Origin: Phoronis australis
Lineage: Eukaryota; Phoronida; Phoronidae
Assembly (NCBI GenBank): GCA_002633005.1
Contig: NMRA01000008.1
Location: 7,758-50,195 of the forward strand
Length of the DNA stretch: 42,438 nt
Direction: 5' to 3'
The notes under the pieces are model-generated. The model was not told where the DNA came from. It saw only the letters and a list, made by a program, of their open reading frames with translations, and made no database searches. The translations under genes were made by a program, and so were the position numbers. This document shows positions 19,401-30,185 of the stretch, in pieces (within the stretch, counting starts at the first letter, position 1; every line of letters starts with the position of its first letter).

Positions 19401-22400
19401 AGAAAAAGTTCAGTCATGCTTTTTGGGTTAATTATCAACTGCAAAAGAATATGAAAAGTTTATTTCTTTTCAAAAAACACAAGTTCTAGAATACCTGGTC
19501 ATTAGACAAGTATTTTTAAGATTTTCTTGGACAAGCAAATCTGAGTGGATAAATACACCAGTCAGTGGACAAGCTGGCACCAGTGTGGGTTCTGGATTTT
19601 GAGAAAGTTGAACAAAAAATCACGACTAAAGTGATTGTGGAGTGCAGTTATGTTGTGCTATGTTACGGGCAGTTGTTCAGTAGAAATTTAGCAAGAAATA
19701 AACTGTCACATTGGTAACCCAAAATATTTAGACATTTTCTTGTAACCCAGCTGAACTATTTTTCATGTTTAGAAAATACAGTGTCATGTGACCTCACCCT
19801 TCTATCACTTACATCCCAAACTGACGAATAAACAACGATCAATTGTGCATTCTTAGTAGCAAAAATACATCTTTTGTTGAGCATAACTTTGTTGGAAGAG
19901 AAAATAAAAATTTGTAAACATGGTTGTGCCAGTTGAGTGCACACATTCATCATAGCCAAGTGTGCGATGACACAGGGCAACACATAGACCGAGATCCCTG
20001 CATGACCAGTTTGATCACTGCTGTGTATCTTGAAATTCATGTGATTGAGTTAAGTTGCAAATATTTGTAAATGTTTTGCTTGTTATTAAACACAAGCAAG
20101 TAATGCAAATTTTGATCCGAAAACGCAACGAAAATTTGAAAACAGCACCTGTGTATCAATTTTGGGAACATTTTTTACCTGGAATTTCTTTTTTTGACTT
20201 GAAATTACAACTTAAAGCCTTTTTGGAGGTCCAAATTCCCTGTGTCAAATACTTTCTTGTGACTTAAGTTTCTGAGCAAGCTGATTACCGTATTTTTTGC
20301 CATTTGCTTGCAACATATTGTTTTATCAACAGGGAGCACAGAGCCTGAAGGCTATGCTTGACGAAGCCAAGCTCTCAATTCCTTCTTCAAAGTGGGCGAC
20401 AACACCTATAGCATTGAAAGCTACAGCCGGACTGAGGTTGCTGTCTGAGATTTCAGCTAATAACCTCCTGAATGAGGTTAATACATTTCCATGGTTTACA
20501 CCTTTGATCTGCCTGTTGTCAAATGTCTGTAGATGACACTGGTGCAATTATTGATGGTGTATAATTGTGAGACAGCAGTGTGTAATTATTGTTGATGCTT
20601 CGAATGATTTACAAAATGTTCTTTCCCACAAGAAAGAGGGAGGATGAGAGGGAAGGGATGGGTTATTCTGTTTAATGCAGCAATTACTGTCTCGTAGTAG
20701 TTAACAAGACGATAGATTGTAAATATGATACTCGCTCTCAATGACAATTTTTTTGGATTGGGGAATTAAAAGTTTAAGTTTTATTGTTAGAATATTTGCA
20801 ATGTACTGATCCATATGGTACTTCCATTATGGCTGATCGGGATTATAAAAAAGTTTTCATTGTAAAAATACTTAGGCGATTACTGTATTGAGGAATTACA
20901 GATTTCTTGAAATGGAAAGAGGTAGAATTCCTAACATAGAGTTTGGGAATTGAAACAGGAATTAGATATATTATGAAGAAGTTAGGATTCTCTTCTGGAC
21001 TGCCTGTAGTTTCTTTGTGTTGGAAAGGAAGGGGAAAATAGGAGTTGAGTTTATATATAAGTCCACTGAGTCTGTTGAGTGACAAGACAGAGAAGTGTAC
21101 AGAGGGGGTGAATAATATGGGAGACGTGTGCAAATTAAGAAGAGTGGGTCAAGACTAGAGCCTGGAGGAACTCTGGTGGAGATGGTGTCCTTCAGGGAAA
21201 TATATTGGGTGTGGTTGAGAGATGACAGTGTGAAGAGATAGAGTTTAATGGGTGTTTTTGTTGATTTCTTTTGTTAGGTTCGTGCTCTGTTCCAAGAGTA
21301 TCCATTTGCTCTATCAGGAAATGGAATACAAATCATGGAAGGCACTGATGAAGGTATGTATTTCAGACCACATCAAGGCATATTGTATTGTCATATATGT
21401 AGGCTCATGCATCACATCTATGTGAAGCTGCGCATATTTCTGAAATAAAGTGCACACGCCTATATGTGAAACACTTGAGTAATACCCGGGACAATTAATT
21501 TAAATTTCTCACGATTTAAACAAAAATTGTGAGCGGAACATGACTTTATATCTGATGCATGTACATTCATTTTGTTTACCTATTTATTTGAAAAGTGTTG
21601 CGAACAGACTGAAAATACCCAGTTTAAGTCATGCACATATACGAGGGATTTCCACCTTTTCTTGAAATTACGTATTGTTTTGGATATAGGCACAAAAGCC
21701 TAAATACTCCCATATATGTTAAACAAAAAATTGGAGCTCTCAAATATGCAATCAAATTATCTTGGTGACAGAAATTCTTCAATGGTTTAGTTTAACCACT
21801 CAGTTGAATTTTTGACTTCCAAAAATTGTCTAGGTTAAGCGCGAGCTCAAAAGGTATGCTGATATCTCAGCAGAGGCCATTGTAAACCTCCGTTGTCAGC
21901 CAAACCTCAAAGTAAAAGTTGTAAATTTGTTGTCAAATTTGGCTACTGATGCTTGTCATTCGTAGGGGTCTTCAGCTGGATCACTCTCAACTTCTTACTC
22001 AAAAAGCTTCTTCATGGTCAGAAGACTATTGGCGCACTAGATATGGGGGGTGGCTCCACTCAAGTCACTTATGTACCTGAGTCTGAGGTAAGTCAGTCAA
22101 GGTGTGTTGTAGCATGCTTAGTCATTTAGCTGTTTTGGTCTGTGTGTGGTGAACCCTTTTAAGGTTATGTGTAAGCCTAATATGAAATGTCAAAAATATA
22201 GGTGATATCTCAGAAGTGGTTTTATCAAGCGAAACTGTTACATGTTATGATTTAGGCCTTGTTCTCCAGATCATTGTTGAGATTGATTTGAAAATGTTTC
22301 ATTTTTGCATTAGGAGTATCAAACATTGCAGCTTTATGATTTTCCTGAAAAAATATGATGCGTAAAATAAAAATAAAAATGAAAAGGTAATTCTTTATTA

Positions 22401-25400
22401 GAAAACTGTGACAGTTTTTGAAATTTTATTTTGAATGTTTGCATAATAAATTTAGTCATAATCTTGATATTGTTTTATCAAGTTGAATTATTTTGATGTG
22501 TACATGTTTGGCACATTATTTTTTCATAACCTTAAAGTTTCACTGTTTGTTGTTTAAATGTGAAATTGGAAAATTATCTACTTAAGCCTATCTAGTGGAC
22601 TTACAAATTTCATCGCCATGGGTTTCAACATTCCATTGGACTTGGGTGGGAACGTGCAACTGAATTGGAAATGTTAAATTTTTGAAGGGCTTCCTGACCC
22701 TTCGATTTCTTAAGGGTTTTATGCTTGTTAATACTTATGGATGTTTAAAATAAACAGTGATCCTGCTAAAGCAACTGAATAGTTTTTGGAGCTGAAGGCG
22801 TTGACACTATCAGTCAGTCACTATCAGTCGGACGCTATCAGTCACTCAGTCACTATCAGTCAGCCACTATCAGTCGGTCACTATCAGTCAGTCACTATCA
22901 GTCAGTCTTTATCAGTCAGTGGCTATCAGTTGGACGCTATCAGTTAGTCACTATCAGTCAGTCACTATCAGTCAGTCACTATCAGTCAGTCACTATCAGT
23001 CAGTCACTATCNTCGCAGTCAAAGAACAAAAATGTTCACAAAAAGCCCCCACACACTTTCATCGTGGGCCGCTCGAGGTCAAGGACGGTACGGAAATTGC
23101 TGGTGAGTTACGGAAGTACTCAATAGTTTTTCTACTGGCGGCTAAGTGTAGAGTTATCGACATCGTGACTTTACGCGACAAACCGGCAATTTCCGTACCA
23201 TCCTTGACCTCGAGCGGCCCACGATGAAAGTGTGTGGGGGCTTTTTGTGAACATTTTTGTTCTTTGACTGTGAATTTCTTACGTAGTCGCTGGTATTGGG
23301 AGAAAGAACAATTCTTCATGGTTTGTTGAACCTCTGTTTTGTGTAAATTTATTGAGTTTTATATTTGCTATGGACGGCTGAAGTGAAGCACCCGTGGAAT
23401 TTCTAGTCGGGAGTGTCATACCTTGTAGTATTATATGTAGTGTATTGAGGACGATCAGAAGCTGAGGACGCCTGTGGTTGGATCGTGTTCAACCTTAACT
23501 ACACACTCTATACACACAGTTAGGATTACATAATGTTAATGTCTGGTACCCCTCTGAGCAAAAATCCTGACATAGTGCAAACTGCGTGTCATGTTTTTTC
23601 ATCTAAAGCGTCCTTTCTACCAATTCAAAGAGTCAATAGTAGTTATACATTGTTTTCCTTTCCAGAACATGTCACTATCATTCTCACAACAAGAGCATGC
23701 TTTTATTATTTTAGTTTTGTCCTTAATATGAGCAAATGTATTTACGAAAGTCCAGAACCAATACATCGATGTTAAATTGTAATCCATGTCTACAATCAGC
23801 CTGTTACTTCATGGATTAAATTTCGATCACAAGACTTTATTTCGATTTCTTGAGGACAACAAACTACAGACTGTGCGCAATGCATTATCTCAGATTTTTA
23901 ACACCACTTGTTTAATGGAAAGACTGTTACCAAATTATATTAAATAACATTAATTAAGGAATTATCCACTTGGTAGAAATGGCTGAGTGATTAAATGCAA
24001 CATATTCAATGTAAGCAGCTTCATTTAATATATAATACAATTGCTGTTTTGTTGTCAGAATATTCCATGTTTTGAAGGTCCCACATAGTCATTCTGTTGC
24101 AGTAGGCACTTATCTGGACTTTGCTGTATTTGTTTGTGTAGTAAGTGTTGTTGTAATTCAGTAATCATTTTGAGATCTACTGAATGCAACATGATGTCTG
24201 CTAGGAAGCAAAACATGTATAGAATTGCATTATGGGAGGATAGCTTTTATGATAATTCTTCATTAATAATTGCCAAAAACGCCATTTTTCCATTTCTCAG
24301 CGGCTAATTGTCTTGTTGCAGGTAATGGACTATTTAGCAAATCTTTTATGACATCGACACACTGCTACCCATGCTTGTAACAGACTAAAGTTTTCTTAAT
24401 CTTTACTTTTGTGGAGAAACTCAACTAAATAGAATTTCACTTGTTGGCCATACTGAATGCTAAATAACTGAATAATTACCATGATAGCACTATTTTAGCT
24501 CTCAAAACTACTTCAACATGTCTGGCTTACAATCTAGTCCATTTCAGGCTTTTGTAAACGTCTTGTTTCTCATTTCTCAGTTACTTAGGCCTGGGGTTGA
24601 TGTCTGCCAGACTTCAAATATACGGCGGTAGAGAGGATAAATTATGTAAGTAACATTGCTAAAATTTTGCTTTGTCTAATGTAAGACAAGATTTAATCCT
24701 TGTCTTTGATCACTTGAAGGGGCACTCCTTCCCACTTATGGCCTAAACAAAAAAATTGTGAAATTGGATGGTGAACTGACAGCAATAGAGTGGTTTCAAA
24801 GGTCTATTTGCCATGATAGCTATTAGTTTCTATCTTCAACAGAGGAACTGAGGTAATTAGCTGCACTTGATTTGAAAGAGCACAATGTAAGAAAGATTGG
24901 TCAACATTGTCAAAATTATTAGCAGCTTGTCAGTGTTCAATTACTTACCCATGCTCTGTGTTATCTGTTTGGAGACAAGAAATCATTGGATATAATGGCA
25001 TGGAAATGTTTGAGACATAATTTGGGTAGTTGAGTAACCTGGTTCGTATAATTTCAGACAAAAACTAATGCTTAAGTTATGTTTTTCTTCATCTTTGAAA
25101 GATTCAGGGCTTTGAATTTTCTTCTTTTAAGAGGATTTCCTCTTTTTCGGTTTCGAATTCATCTTATTTGATTTCCAGTTTCCTCTTTCTTCGTCTTTTT
25201 TATCATCATTTTTACTTTATTCATGCAAAAACTTCCATGTCTGTTAAATTTTACATCTCAAAAATATTTCTATCACACAAGACTTTTTGTGGAAGGATGT
25301 GTCACCTGGAAAATTTTTCTCTTTTCAAGCTCTGTCCTATGTATCATATGGAAAAATATGAAAATGAAATTTTGTCAGCTGTATTAGGCCCTAAATTGGT

Positions 25401-28400
25401 GACTTTTTATGTTAATTTGCTTTTTAGGTTGTGAGTATGGAGAAAATGACATTTAAATTATTGTTAACAGGTATTTTCAGAGTTGTCACGTAAAACGCTT
25501 TCTTGAGTCTGCTCTTCTAAGTTTTCTGTTTAATTTTGTTATTTCCTTAATCCACTGCCCAGTTAAATCTTAGCTGCTGTCTGATTGGTGCAGTCAGTAG
25601 CAATTTGTTCTTTGTATCCTTTCAAACTGCTGTCACTCATCTTAGTGAGCAAAATGCTCATCAAAATATTCTGGTCTCATTCACTAACATAAGTTCTGAA
25701 GAACCTGTTGCAGTGCAAATATGATTTACTCTTCACAATCACTTTAGAACATTAGCAGAACTGACTTTAACACATTCTTTTCAGTGGACAAGAGTCCCAA
25801 GTCTGACACACTGTACAGTGCATGTTTGCCACCCCTGTACAATGGCAAGTGGACCCATGGCAACCGACACTACATAGTCAGGTAATTATTCTACATATGG
25901 CGTTTTATTTTGCAATCTTAGGGTCTTGTTTAGAAAAATAGTCTGGAATTTTGCCTTAAGTTGGTAAAATCTGTTTCATGAAAAGTCTATGAAGAACTGT
26001 GTATTGACAAATGTGATAAGTACTTTCAAAAAACGTAAAATGTCTTGAAATAAATCAGAAGACCGAACATTGCGTTGTATGAAGTCTTAAAACATTTTTG
26101 AACATATATATGTACATAAAACAACAAGAATGGATCAACTGAAATGACATCCTTCATCAACAGAGATGTGAGGAAAGAAGAAGAACCAACTCCAAGACAG
26201 ACCCTTGAATCAAGGGTGTAGGTTGGTTGCAAATTGTTCTTCAAACATGGCTCAATTATTCAGATTTTCTATTGCTTCTCAAAAATCATGTTGTTTATAT
26301 TTTAGGCTTGTGGTCGGTGTAGGCCAACTGAGAAACATTACGTGGAAATATGTTTTTTCGGTTATCAGTGACAGTCAGCTACGAAAAAGTCAAAGGCACT
26401 TGTCGTTCACCTGGTGATGGTTGAAGAAATTACTAACTAAAATGTCATGCAAAATTCAGTGTGGAAGTTGATGTAAATTATCCAAGCAGTGATTCACTTT
26501 ATTTTATATGTAATTTGAATTTGAAGCTAACACTTGTGTGACTGTTGTTAGCACTTTTATTGCTGGTTTTATAGGGGACTCCACAAAGATAAAAGTGGCT
26601 ACCTACCATGCTATGACCTGGCACAGAAACTTGTCAGCTCTGTTGACAAGCCTAAAGATCTCAAGAATCAAAAAGTCTACTTATTTTCATATTACTATGA
26701 CAGGGCTGTTCGTAGTGGGCTCATAAGTAAGTTTGCACTCTTGATTGGTGTTCCTGAATAGTGCCTTGTCACTCATCTTGGTTGCGACAATGCCATTAAA
26801 AAGTGTGACAATGTGTACAGTAGCTAACTATTGTCCTTACCATTGAACTTACTGTTCTAGCTTCAATTTGTGCCATTGGGCCTGCTGTTCAATGTTACAA
26901 ATTTAAGCTATTCTGTACAATAAAAGAGAAAATAAGAAGCAGAATAGAACAAAGCTTGATTAAAGTGGAAATAATGTCCCCCTTCCATCACAAAAAACAA
27001 GTTTTGATTTAGATTGCTTACCATCATGAAATTGGTCTCAAAATCTTTCTTGGTCAAATTTGAGGGGATCCCACAGCTTCCAAAGAACTGTCAACTCATT
27101 GTTACTTTCAAGAAGGCACTTCAAGTTGGCTTGAGGACGTATCATTTTATGCGCCGAGCATGGTCTTGGGGGAGGGGAAAATAAAGAACTGACATTTCTT
27201 TAGAAATCACTTTACTCATCTGAGAAAGGAACGAGATGAGATCAGTTTTATTGTGGTAAGTGGTTTAATTAAAATTTCACTTTTTGGGCAGAACACTGAT
27301 GCATCAATGCTCTTAATTGAAACACTAAAAAGTCTTTTAAATAGTATGTCTGGGACTGCCAGAATGGAGTTGCAGAGGAGATCAGGGGTGGGTGTCGTTA
27401 ATTGTTCACGTGTTATTTTGAACCATGTTCACCACTGTTCGCATCCAGTTCTAAAGTGGGTTTTATCCTAGTTTTTATAAAGAAAAATTCACTTCTGCAA
27501 TCAATGTAACTGTGTTGTATCATTTTTCAGAAAAAAATGTCTTGCAAAGAACTGAAGTTATTTTTGGATGTAATACATGTTGTTACTGAATATCATTTTC
27601 AGATGATGTTAAAGGTGGCACAGTGAGGTTGGAAAATTTTCACCAGGCTGCAGTGACAGGTAGGTCTTGTCTCGTGTCAGTTTAGAAAGTAGTCATTGTC
27701 ATATTTTTATCAATATTGGGGTGTAATATAACATAAACTTTGCTGCTTAAAATGGACAGCTGCCAAGGACCAAAGCCTGGTATTAAAAGCCAAAAAATCC
27801 TGTGAAAACATTGATTGAGTGTTGCTAACAATGTCAGTGTATTCTTTTAATTTCAGTAAATACTCTAATTTTGTACAAAAATAATTGCCAAAATTTGGTC
27901 TTCATATATTTTTCTATGACTTCTTAAATTGTTGTGAATGTCCACAATTTTTCAATAAATTATCCAGTGAAAGAAATCAGATGGCAGTCACTAATAATAA
28001 GGCATTAATTTGGTGCTCCTTATCTTTAAAAATGTGTAAAACCAAATTTCACCTGTCCACCATATCACTTGCGGCTTAATTTTTATGCACCCACATATTT
28101 ACATGTGGTCGCATATTGCCGTCATCTCTATAAGTGTATTTATATGCAGCTATCAATAGATGATGACTTTGAGGCGGATGCTGTGCCCCCTAATGGTAAT
28201 TTCATTTTTTTCCATTTTCCTTTGTTTCTCTGAAGTTCCTTGATATATTTTTATGAAATATTGTAAATGGCTTTCTATTAAAGAAGCGATGACATGTTCC
28301 GTTTTCAGATGGATTGGACATGTTGCACATTTCAGCGCTTCGCGTTGCTCTTGTTTATGTTAGCCCTCAGCACATGTGATATGATTCTTCTATGACTTTA

Positions 28401-29333
28401 CATTGTTACCTTACAGCCTGTGGCAAGCCTGATCTCAACGAGCCTCATCTGTGTACAGATCTGACCTACATTTATACAATTTTGCACCACGGGTATGGGT
28501 TCGAAAAGGATACTGAGCTGGTGGTAGGTTTCAGTAAAATAGTATTTCGCAAATGACTTGTGCTTTTTACGTAAACAAACTTTAAAGATTCCTTGACAGT
28601 TTTCTCCATGACTTGAGCTCGGTTTGGCTGCCAGCGTGTTGGTAGAGGAGGACATGAATTGTATTGGTTTCTCACTGGTACTTGCATTGTCAGTAGGCAT
28701 GGCTAAGGAGGGCCATTACTTAATTAGCTTCATGTTAGACTCACTGGTACTTGCATTGTCAGTTGGTAGGCATGGCTAAGGAGTGCCATTACTTAATTAG
28801 CTTCATGTTAGACTCACTGGTACTTGCATTGTCAGTTGGTAGGCATGGCTAAGGAGGGCCATTACTTAATTAGCTTCATGTTAGACTCGATCTAGAAGGG
28901 AACGACTCTCATCCTCTGCTGGCACACCATCTGAAGTGAAAGTATTTTCTAAGTAGAAAACTTGGAACTCCTTATTTCAAAAGTCGTAACCCAGATTATA
29001 GCAACGATGACACGTGCTAATCTATGCTGTATGCTGGAAGAATTTCCACAGATTATTAACTCTGACTAAATTATAAACTCTTGTTACTATGGTACCATTT
29101 GAGTGTAGTTGGACACCTTTGGAGGTAGTCGGAGTTTTTACATCCTTCCAGCTGGAATAACGTAGAAAATAAATATGAAACTAAATAAGGCGATCCAGAT
29201 CCTCTTGTTGGCCATTATGTTCACTGCTGTTTCTCTCTGGTTGTTTCAGCTAGCCAAGAAGATAAATGGTGTTGAGCTGGGCTGGGCGTTGGGGGCAACA
29301 TTCCAGATAATACCACACAAGGCACCATCATGA
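16141..29333 (+). CDS. ENTPD5/6: ENTPD5/6-like nucleoside diphosphatase (GDA1/CD39 family)
   Basis: An ER/Golgi NDPase that in known family members hydrolyses UDP/GDP released by glycosyltransferases. Exons: 16141-16423 (duplicate 18198-18480), 16916-16992 (duplicate 18973-19049), 20333-20476, 21278-21353, 21966-22087, [exon 6 about 23467-23519, defective], 24581-24645, 25785-25881, 26575-26726, 27603-27659, 28417-28523, 29250-29333. All junctions except those of exon 6 keep phase; the product is about 446 aa (ENTPD5 428, ENTPD6 484). A single N-terminal hydrophobic segment (about residues 20-37) suggests a type II anchor, as in ENTPD6. Apyrase regions: ACR1 DAGSTGSR (76-83), ACR2 KATAGLRLL (149-157), ACR3 EGTDEG (189-194), ACR4 LDMGGGSTQ (218-226). 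The C-terminus GWALGATFQ fits both paralogues, so it is probably the unduplicated invertebrate orthologue. Confidence 0.95.
16916..16992 (+). CDS. ENTPD5/6: ENTPD coding exon 2, duplicate block 1
   Basis: Acceptor TTATTTTTAG, donor GTTTGT. It encodes MVKLENEVFKQVKPGLSAYA SKPRE. KPGLSAYA is the conserved segment after ACR1 in ENTPD5 and ENTPD6. Confidence 0.93.
17510..17902. other. Assembly gap (393 Ns)
   Basis: Unknown bases. The flanking sequences are the two ends of a direct duplication, so the gap probably does not represent missing sequence of this length. Confidence 0.99.
18198..18480 (+). CDS. ENTPD5/6: ENTPD coding exon 1, duplicate block 2
   Basis: Same length and frame as 16141-16423. 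The protein differs by one residue (KHDE instead of KHDG, residue 65). The upstream acceptor TTCTATTGTAG is at 18126. It is probably the allele contiguous with exon 3. Confidence 0.9.
18973..19049 (+). CDS. ENTPD5/6: ENTPD coding exon 2, duplicate block 2
   Basis: Same 25 codons as 16916-16992, with acceptor AATTATATTTAG and donor GTTTGT. Confidence 0.93.
20333..20476 (+). CDS. ENTPD5/6: ENTPD exon 3 (ACR2)
   Basis: Acceptor TTATCAACAG, donor GTTAAT, 48 codons in phase 0. It encodes GAQSLKAMLDEAKLSIPSSK, then TPIALKATAGLRLL. ATAGLRLL is apyrase conserved region 2. Confidence 0.97.
21278..21353 (+). CDS. ENTPD5/6: ENTPD exon 4 (ACR3)
   Basis: Acceptor TTTTGTTAG, donor GTATGT. It encodes VRALFQEYPFALSGNGIQIM EGTDE. 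EGTDEG is apyrase conserved region 3 and contains the catalytic-base glutamate of the family. Confidence 0.97.
21966..22087 (+). CDS. ENTPD5/6: ENTPD exon 5 (ACR4)
   Basis: Acceptor CATTCGTAG, donor GTAAGT. It encodes VFSWITLNFLLKKLLHGQKT and IGALDMGGGSTQVTYVPESE. LDMGGGSTQ is the phosphate-binding ACR4. Confidence 0.97.
22806..23011. repeat. Minisatellite, 14-bp unit CTATCAGTCAGTCA
   Basis: About fifteen imperfect head-to-tail units with variants such as CTATCAGTCGGACG. The array runs up to an N at 23012 and lies in the intron between ENTPD exons 5 and 6. Confidence 0.95.
23016..23270. repeat. Long hairpin (88-bp arms) directly after an N
   Basis: Left arm 23016-23103 and right arm 23183-23270 are reverse complements with very few mismatches (for example GGACGG against GGATGG), around a 79-base loop. 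Arm ends are CAGTCAAAGAAC and GTTCTTTGACTG. This could be a fold-back transposon or a palindromic assembly artefact, since the left arm begins four bases after the N at 23012. Confidence 0.9.
23467..23519 (+). pseudogene. ENTPD5/6: ENTPD exon 6 candidate with shifted splice donor
   Basis: Translates ...FNLNYTLYTH plus AG, matching FNSTYKLYTHS of ENTPD5 at this place in the protein. The 23467 start (after CTGAG, phase 0) is a guess. About nine residues expected between exon 5 and this motif (the region aligned to TLEQTPRGYLTSF) are not found. The exon must end after AG at 23519 to stay in phase with exon 7, but the following bases are TTAGGA. The only GT starts at 23519, one base early; splicing there would give an in-frame stop in exon 7. 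A lost G in an original CAG|GTTAGG would explain this. Confidence 0.5.
24581..24645 (+). CDS. ENTPD5/6: ENTPD exon 7
   Basis: Acceptor CATTTCTCAG, donor GTAAGT. It encodes YLGLGLMSARLQIYGGREDK L. YLGLGLMSARL is identical to the ENTPD6 segment. Confidence 0.95.
25785..25881 (+). CDS. ENTPD5/6: ENTPD exon 8
   Basis: Acceptor CTTTTCAG, donor GTAATT. It encodes DKSPKSDTLYSACLPPLYNG KWTHGNRHYIV. SACLPP is the conserved cysteine segment (SACLPRW in ENTPD5). Confidence 0.93.
26575..26726 (+). CDS. ENTPD5/6: ENTPD exon 9 (ACR5 region)
   Basis: Acceptor GGTTTTATAG, donor GTAAGT, 50 complete codons. It encodes PCYDLAQKLVSSVDKPKDLK, then VYLFSYYYDRAV. FYAFSYYYDRAV is the matching ENTPD5 sequence, so this exon carries the conserved SYYYD core. 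Confidence 0.97.
26987..27055 (+). repeat. Short dispersed repeat, copy 1
   Basis: The motif 'acaagttttgatttagattgcttacc...tgaaattggtctcaaaat' recurs in diverged form at 35582-35644 and 42205-42254. This copy lies in the ENTPD intron after exon 9. The family was not identified. Confidence 0.6.
27603..27659 (+). CDS. ENTPD5/6: ENTPD exon 10
   Basis: Acceptor CATTTTCAG, donor GTAGGT. It encodes DVKGGTVRLENFHQAAVT, matching EKGGILKVEDFERKA. Confidence 0.92.
28081..28356 (-). mobile_element. Modular CTCF-motif repeat, copy C (short deletion form)
   Basis: About 276 bp in the ENTPD intron before exon 11. It has both ends of the family in reverse orientation: a left end with the CCACATATTTACATGTGG hairpin, and a right end 'cacatttcagcgcttcgcgttgctc'. 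Only one clear motif module remains (28183-28196, GTGCCCCCTAATGG, the reverse complement of CCATTAGGGGGCAC). It looks like an internally deleted relative of copies B and D. Confidence 0.75.
28417..28523 (+). CDS. ENTPD5/6: ENTPD exon 11
   Basis: Acceptor ACCTTACAG. It encodes CGKPDLNEPHLCTDLTYIYT ILHHGYGF. The donor is probably GTAGGT at 28524, which gives KDTELV joined to LAKKING; a GT three bases earlier would drop one Val. It matches FLCMDLSYITALLKDGFGF. Confidence 0.94.
28671..28885. repeat. Triplicated 69-73 bp tandem repeat
   Basis: Three near-identical units (28671-28739, 28740-28812, 28813-28885) starting 'ctcactggtacttgcattgt'. The first lacks a 4-base TTGG. They lie in the last ENTPD intron. 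Confidence 0.95.
29250..29333 (+). CDS. ENTPD5/6: ENTPD exon 12 (stop codon)
   Basis: Acceptor GTTGTTTCAG. It encodes LAKKINGVELGWALGATFQI IPHKAPS and a TGA stop. NIETGWALGATFH is the C-terminal signature of ENTPD5/6. No convincing AATAAA signal was found close downstream. Confidence 0.96.
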   Translation, partial: LAKKINGVELGWALGATFQIIPHKAPS

Positions 29334-30185
29334 TACTCCTGGTCAGGAGGGATTTACTTTATCTATTCCTCTGTTACTGTTTGACCGGTGATATAATAAG
29401 TTATTCTTGTTATGTTTTGGATGAGTTACACTGGTGTGTACCTATTGTGAGATTTGAGAATAGTAACGTGTTTTTTTTCTTTGCTGTTTCGTGTCATTTC
29501 CACAATCCTCGTTAGTTGAAATTGAAAACGAAGTTACAACTATTTTAGCTAAGACCGGGACTTAAGACCTTTGATAAAATGGTCACCAGATTTTCACCCT
29601 TTCAGAAAGAAACTAGCTTTATATGTTCTGGTCTGCTCCTAACTAATGAAAATACTGTTGACCTGTCTCACTTTTGGCGAAGTTTTCAAAAGCTGCACAA
29701 ACATATGTAATGTAGTTTTTTAAACAAAGTGTCTTGGCAACTTAATACATAATCACCTCGTTCATGACTTTAACAGATTAAGACTGGTTTCCAAAGGCTA
29801 TGCTTTCGGTTTTTTAATCATGGCCCCTATGTACCCCCTCGCCCCAACTAAAAATGTACTGCATGGATTCTCAAAAAATGTACCAGTTGTGCTTTTTGGC
29901 CTATGTGAACATGTGGTAAAGGTGTCATTGAACATGAAATTTGACAGGTGACACTTGTAGATCATGGTCAGGTAGTTACACGGAACTCTTCACAAATCAA
30001 CAAAACATACATGGGACAAGTTTCTTCTTACTCAGATCAGGTTATGAAAAGAAACCTTTCACCAGTGTATGAAAATGTTAATGTGTACATAATTATGTAA
30101 TTGCTTGTACATTTTGTATTTACAAAAGGTCTAGTTTTACTATGGTTTGTTTATTTTGTATTCCATTACCTGTGGTGGCAAACTG
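29334..30185. other. ENTPD 3' UTR and downstream non-coding sequence
   Basis: No exon or recognisable element. The 3' UTR presumably starts here; I could not place its end. Confidence 0.5.

Larger units (their letters stand above)
17903..19563 (+). repeat. Direct duplicate block 2, right of N gap
   Basis: 1661 bp starting at the first base after the Ns and matching 15846-17509 to its end ('acaccagtc'). It carries a second, intact version of ENTPD coding exons 1 and 2. It continues directly into unique sequence leading to exon 3, so this is the copy that is contiguous with the rest of the gene. Confidence 0.95.

Noticed and set aside
22806-23011. CRISPR-like regular array
   Set aside because: The 14-bp units are contiguous with no unique spacers, and the sequence is eukaryotic; it is a minisatellite.
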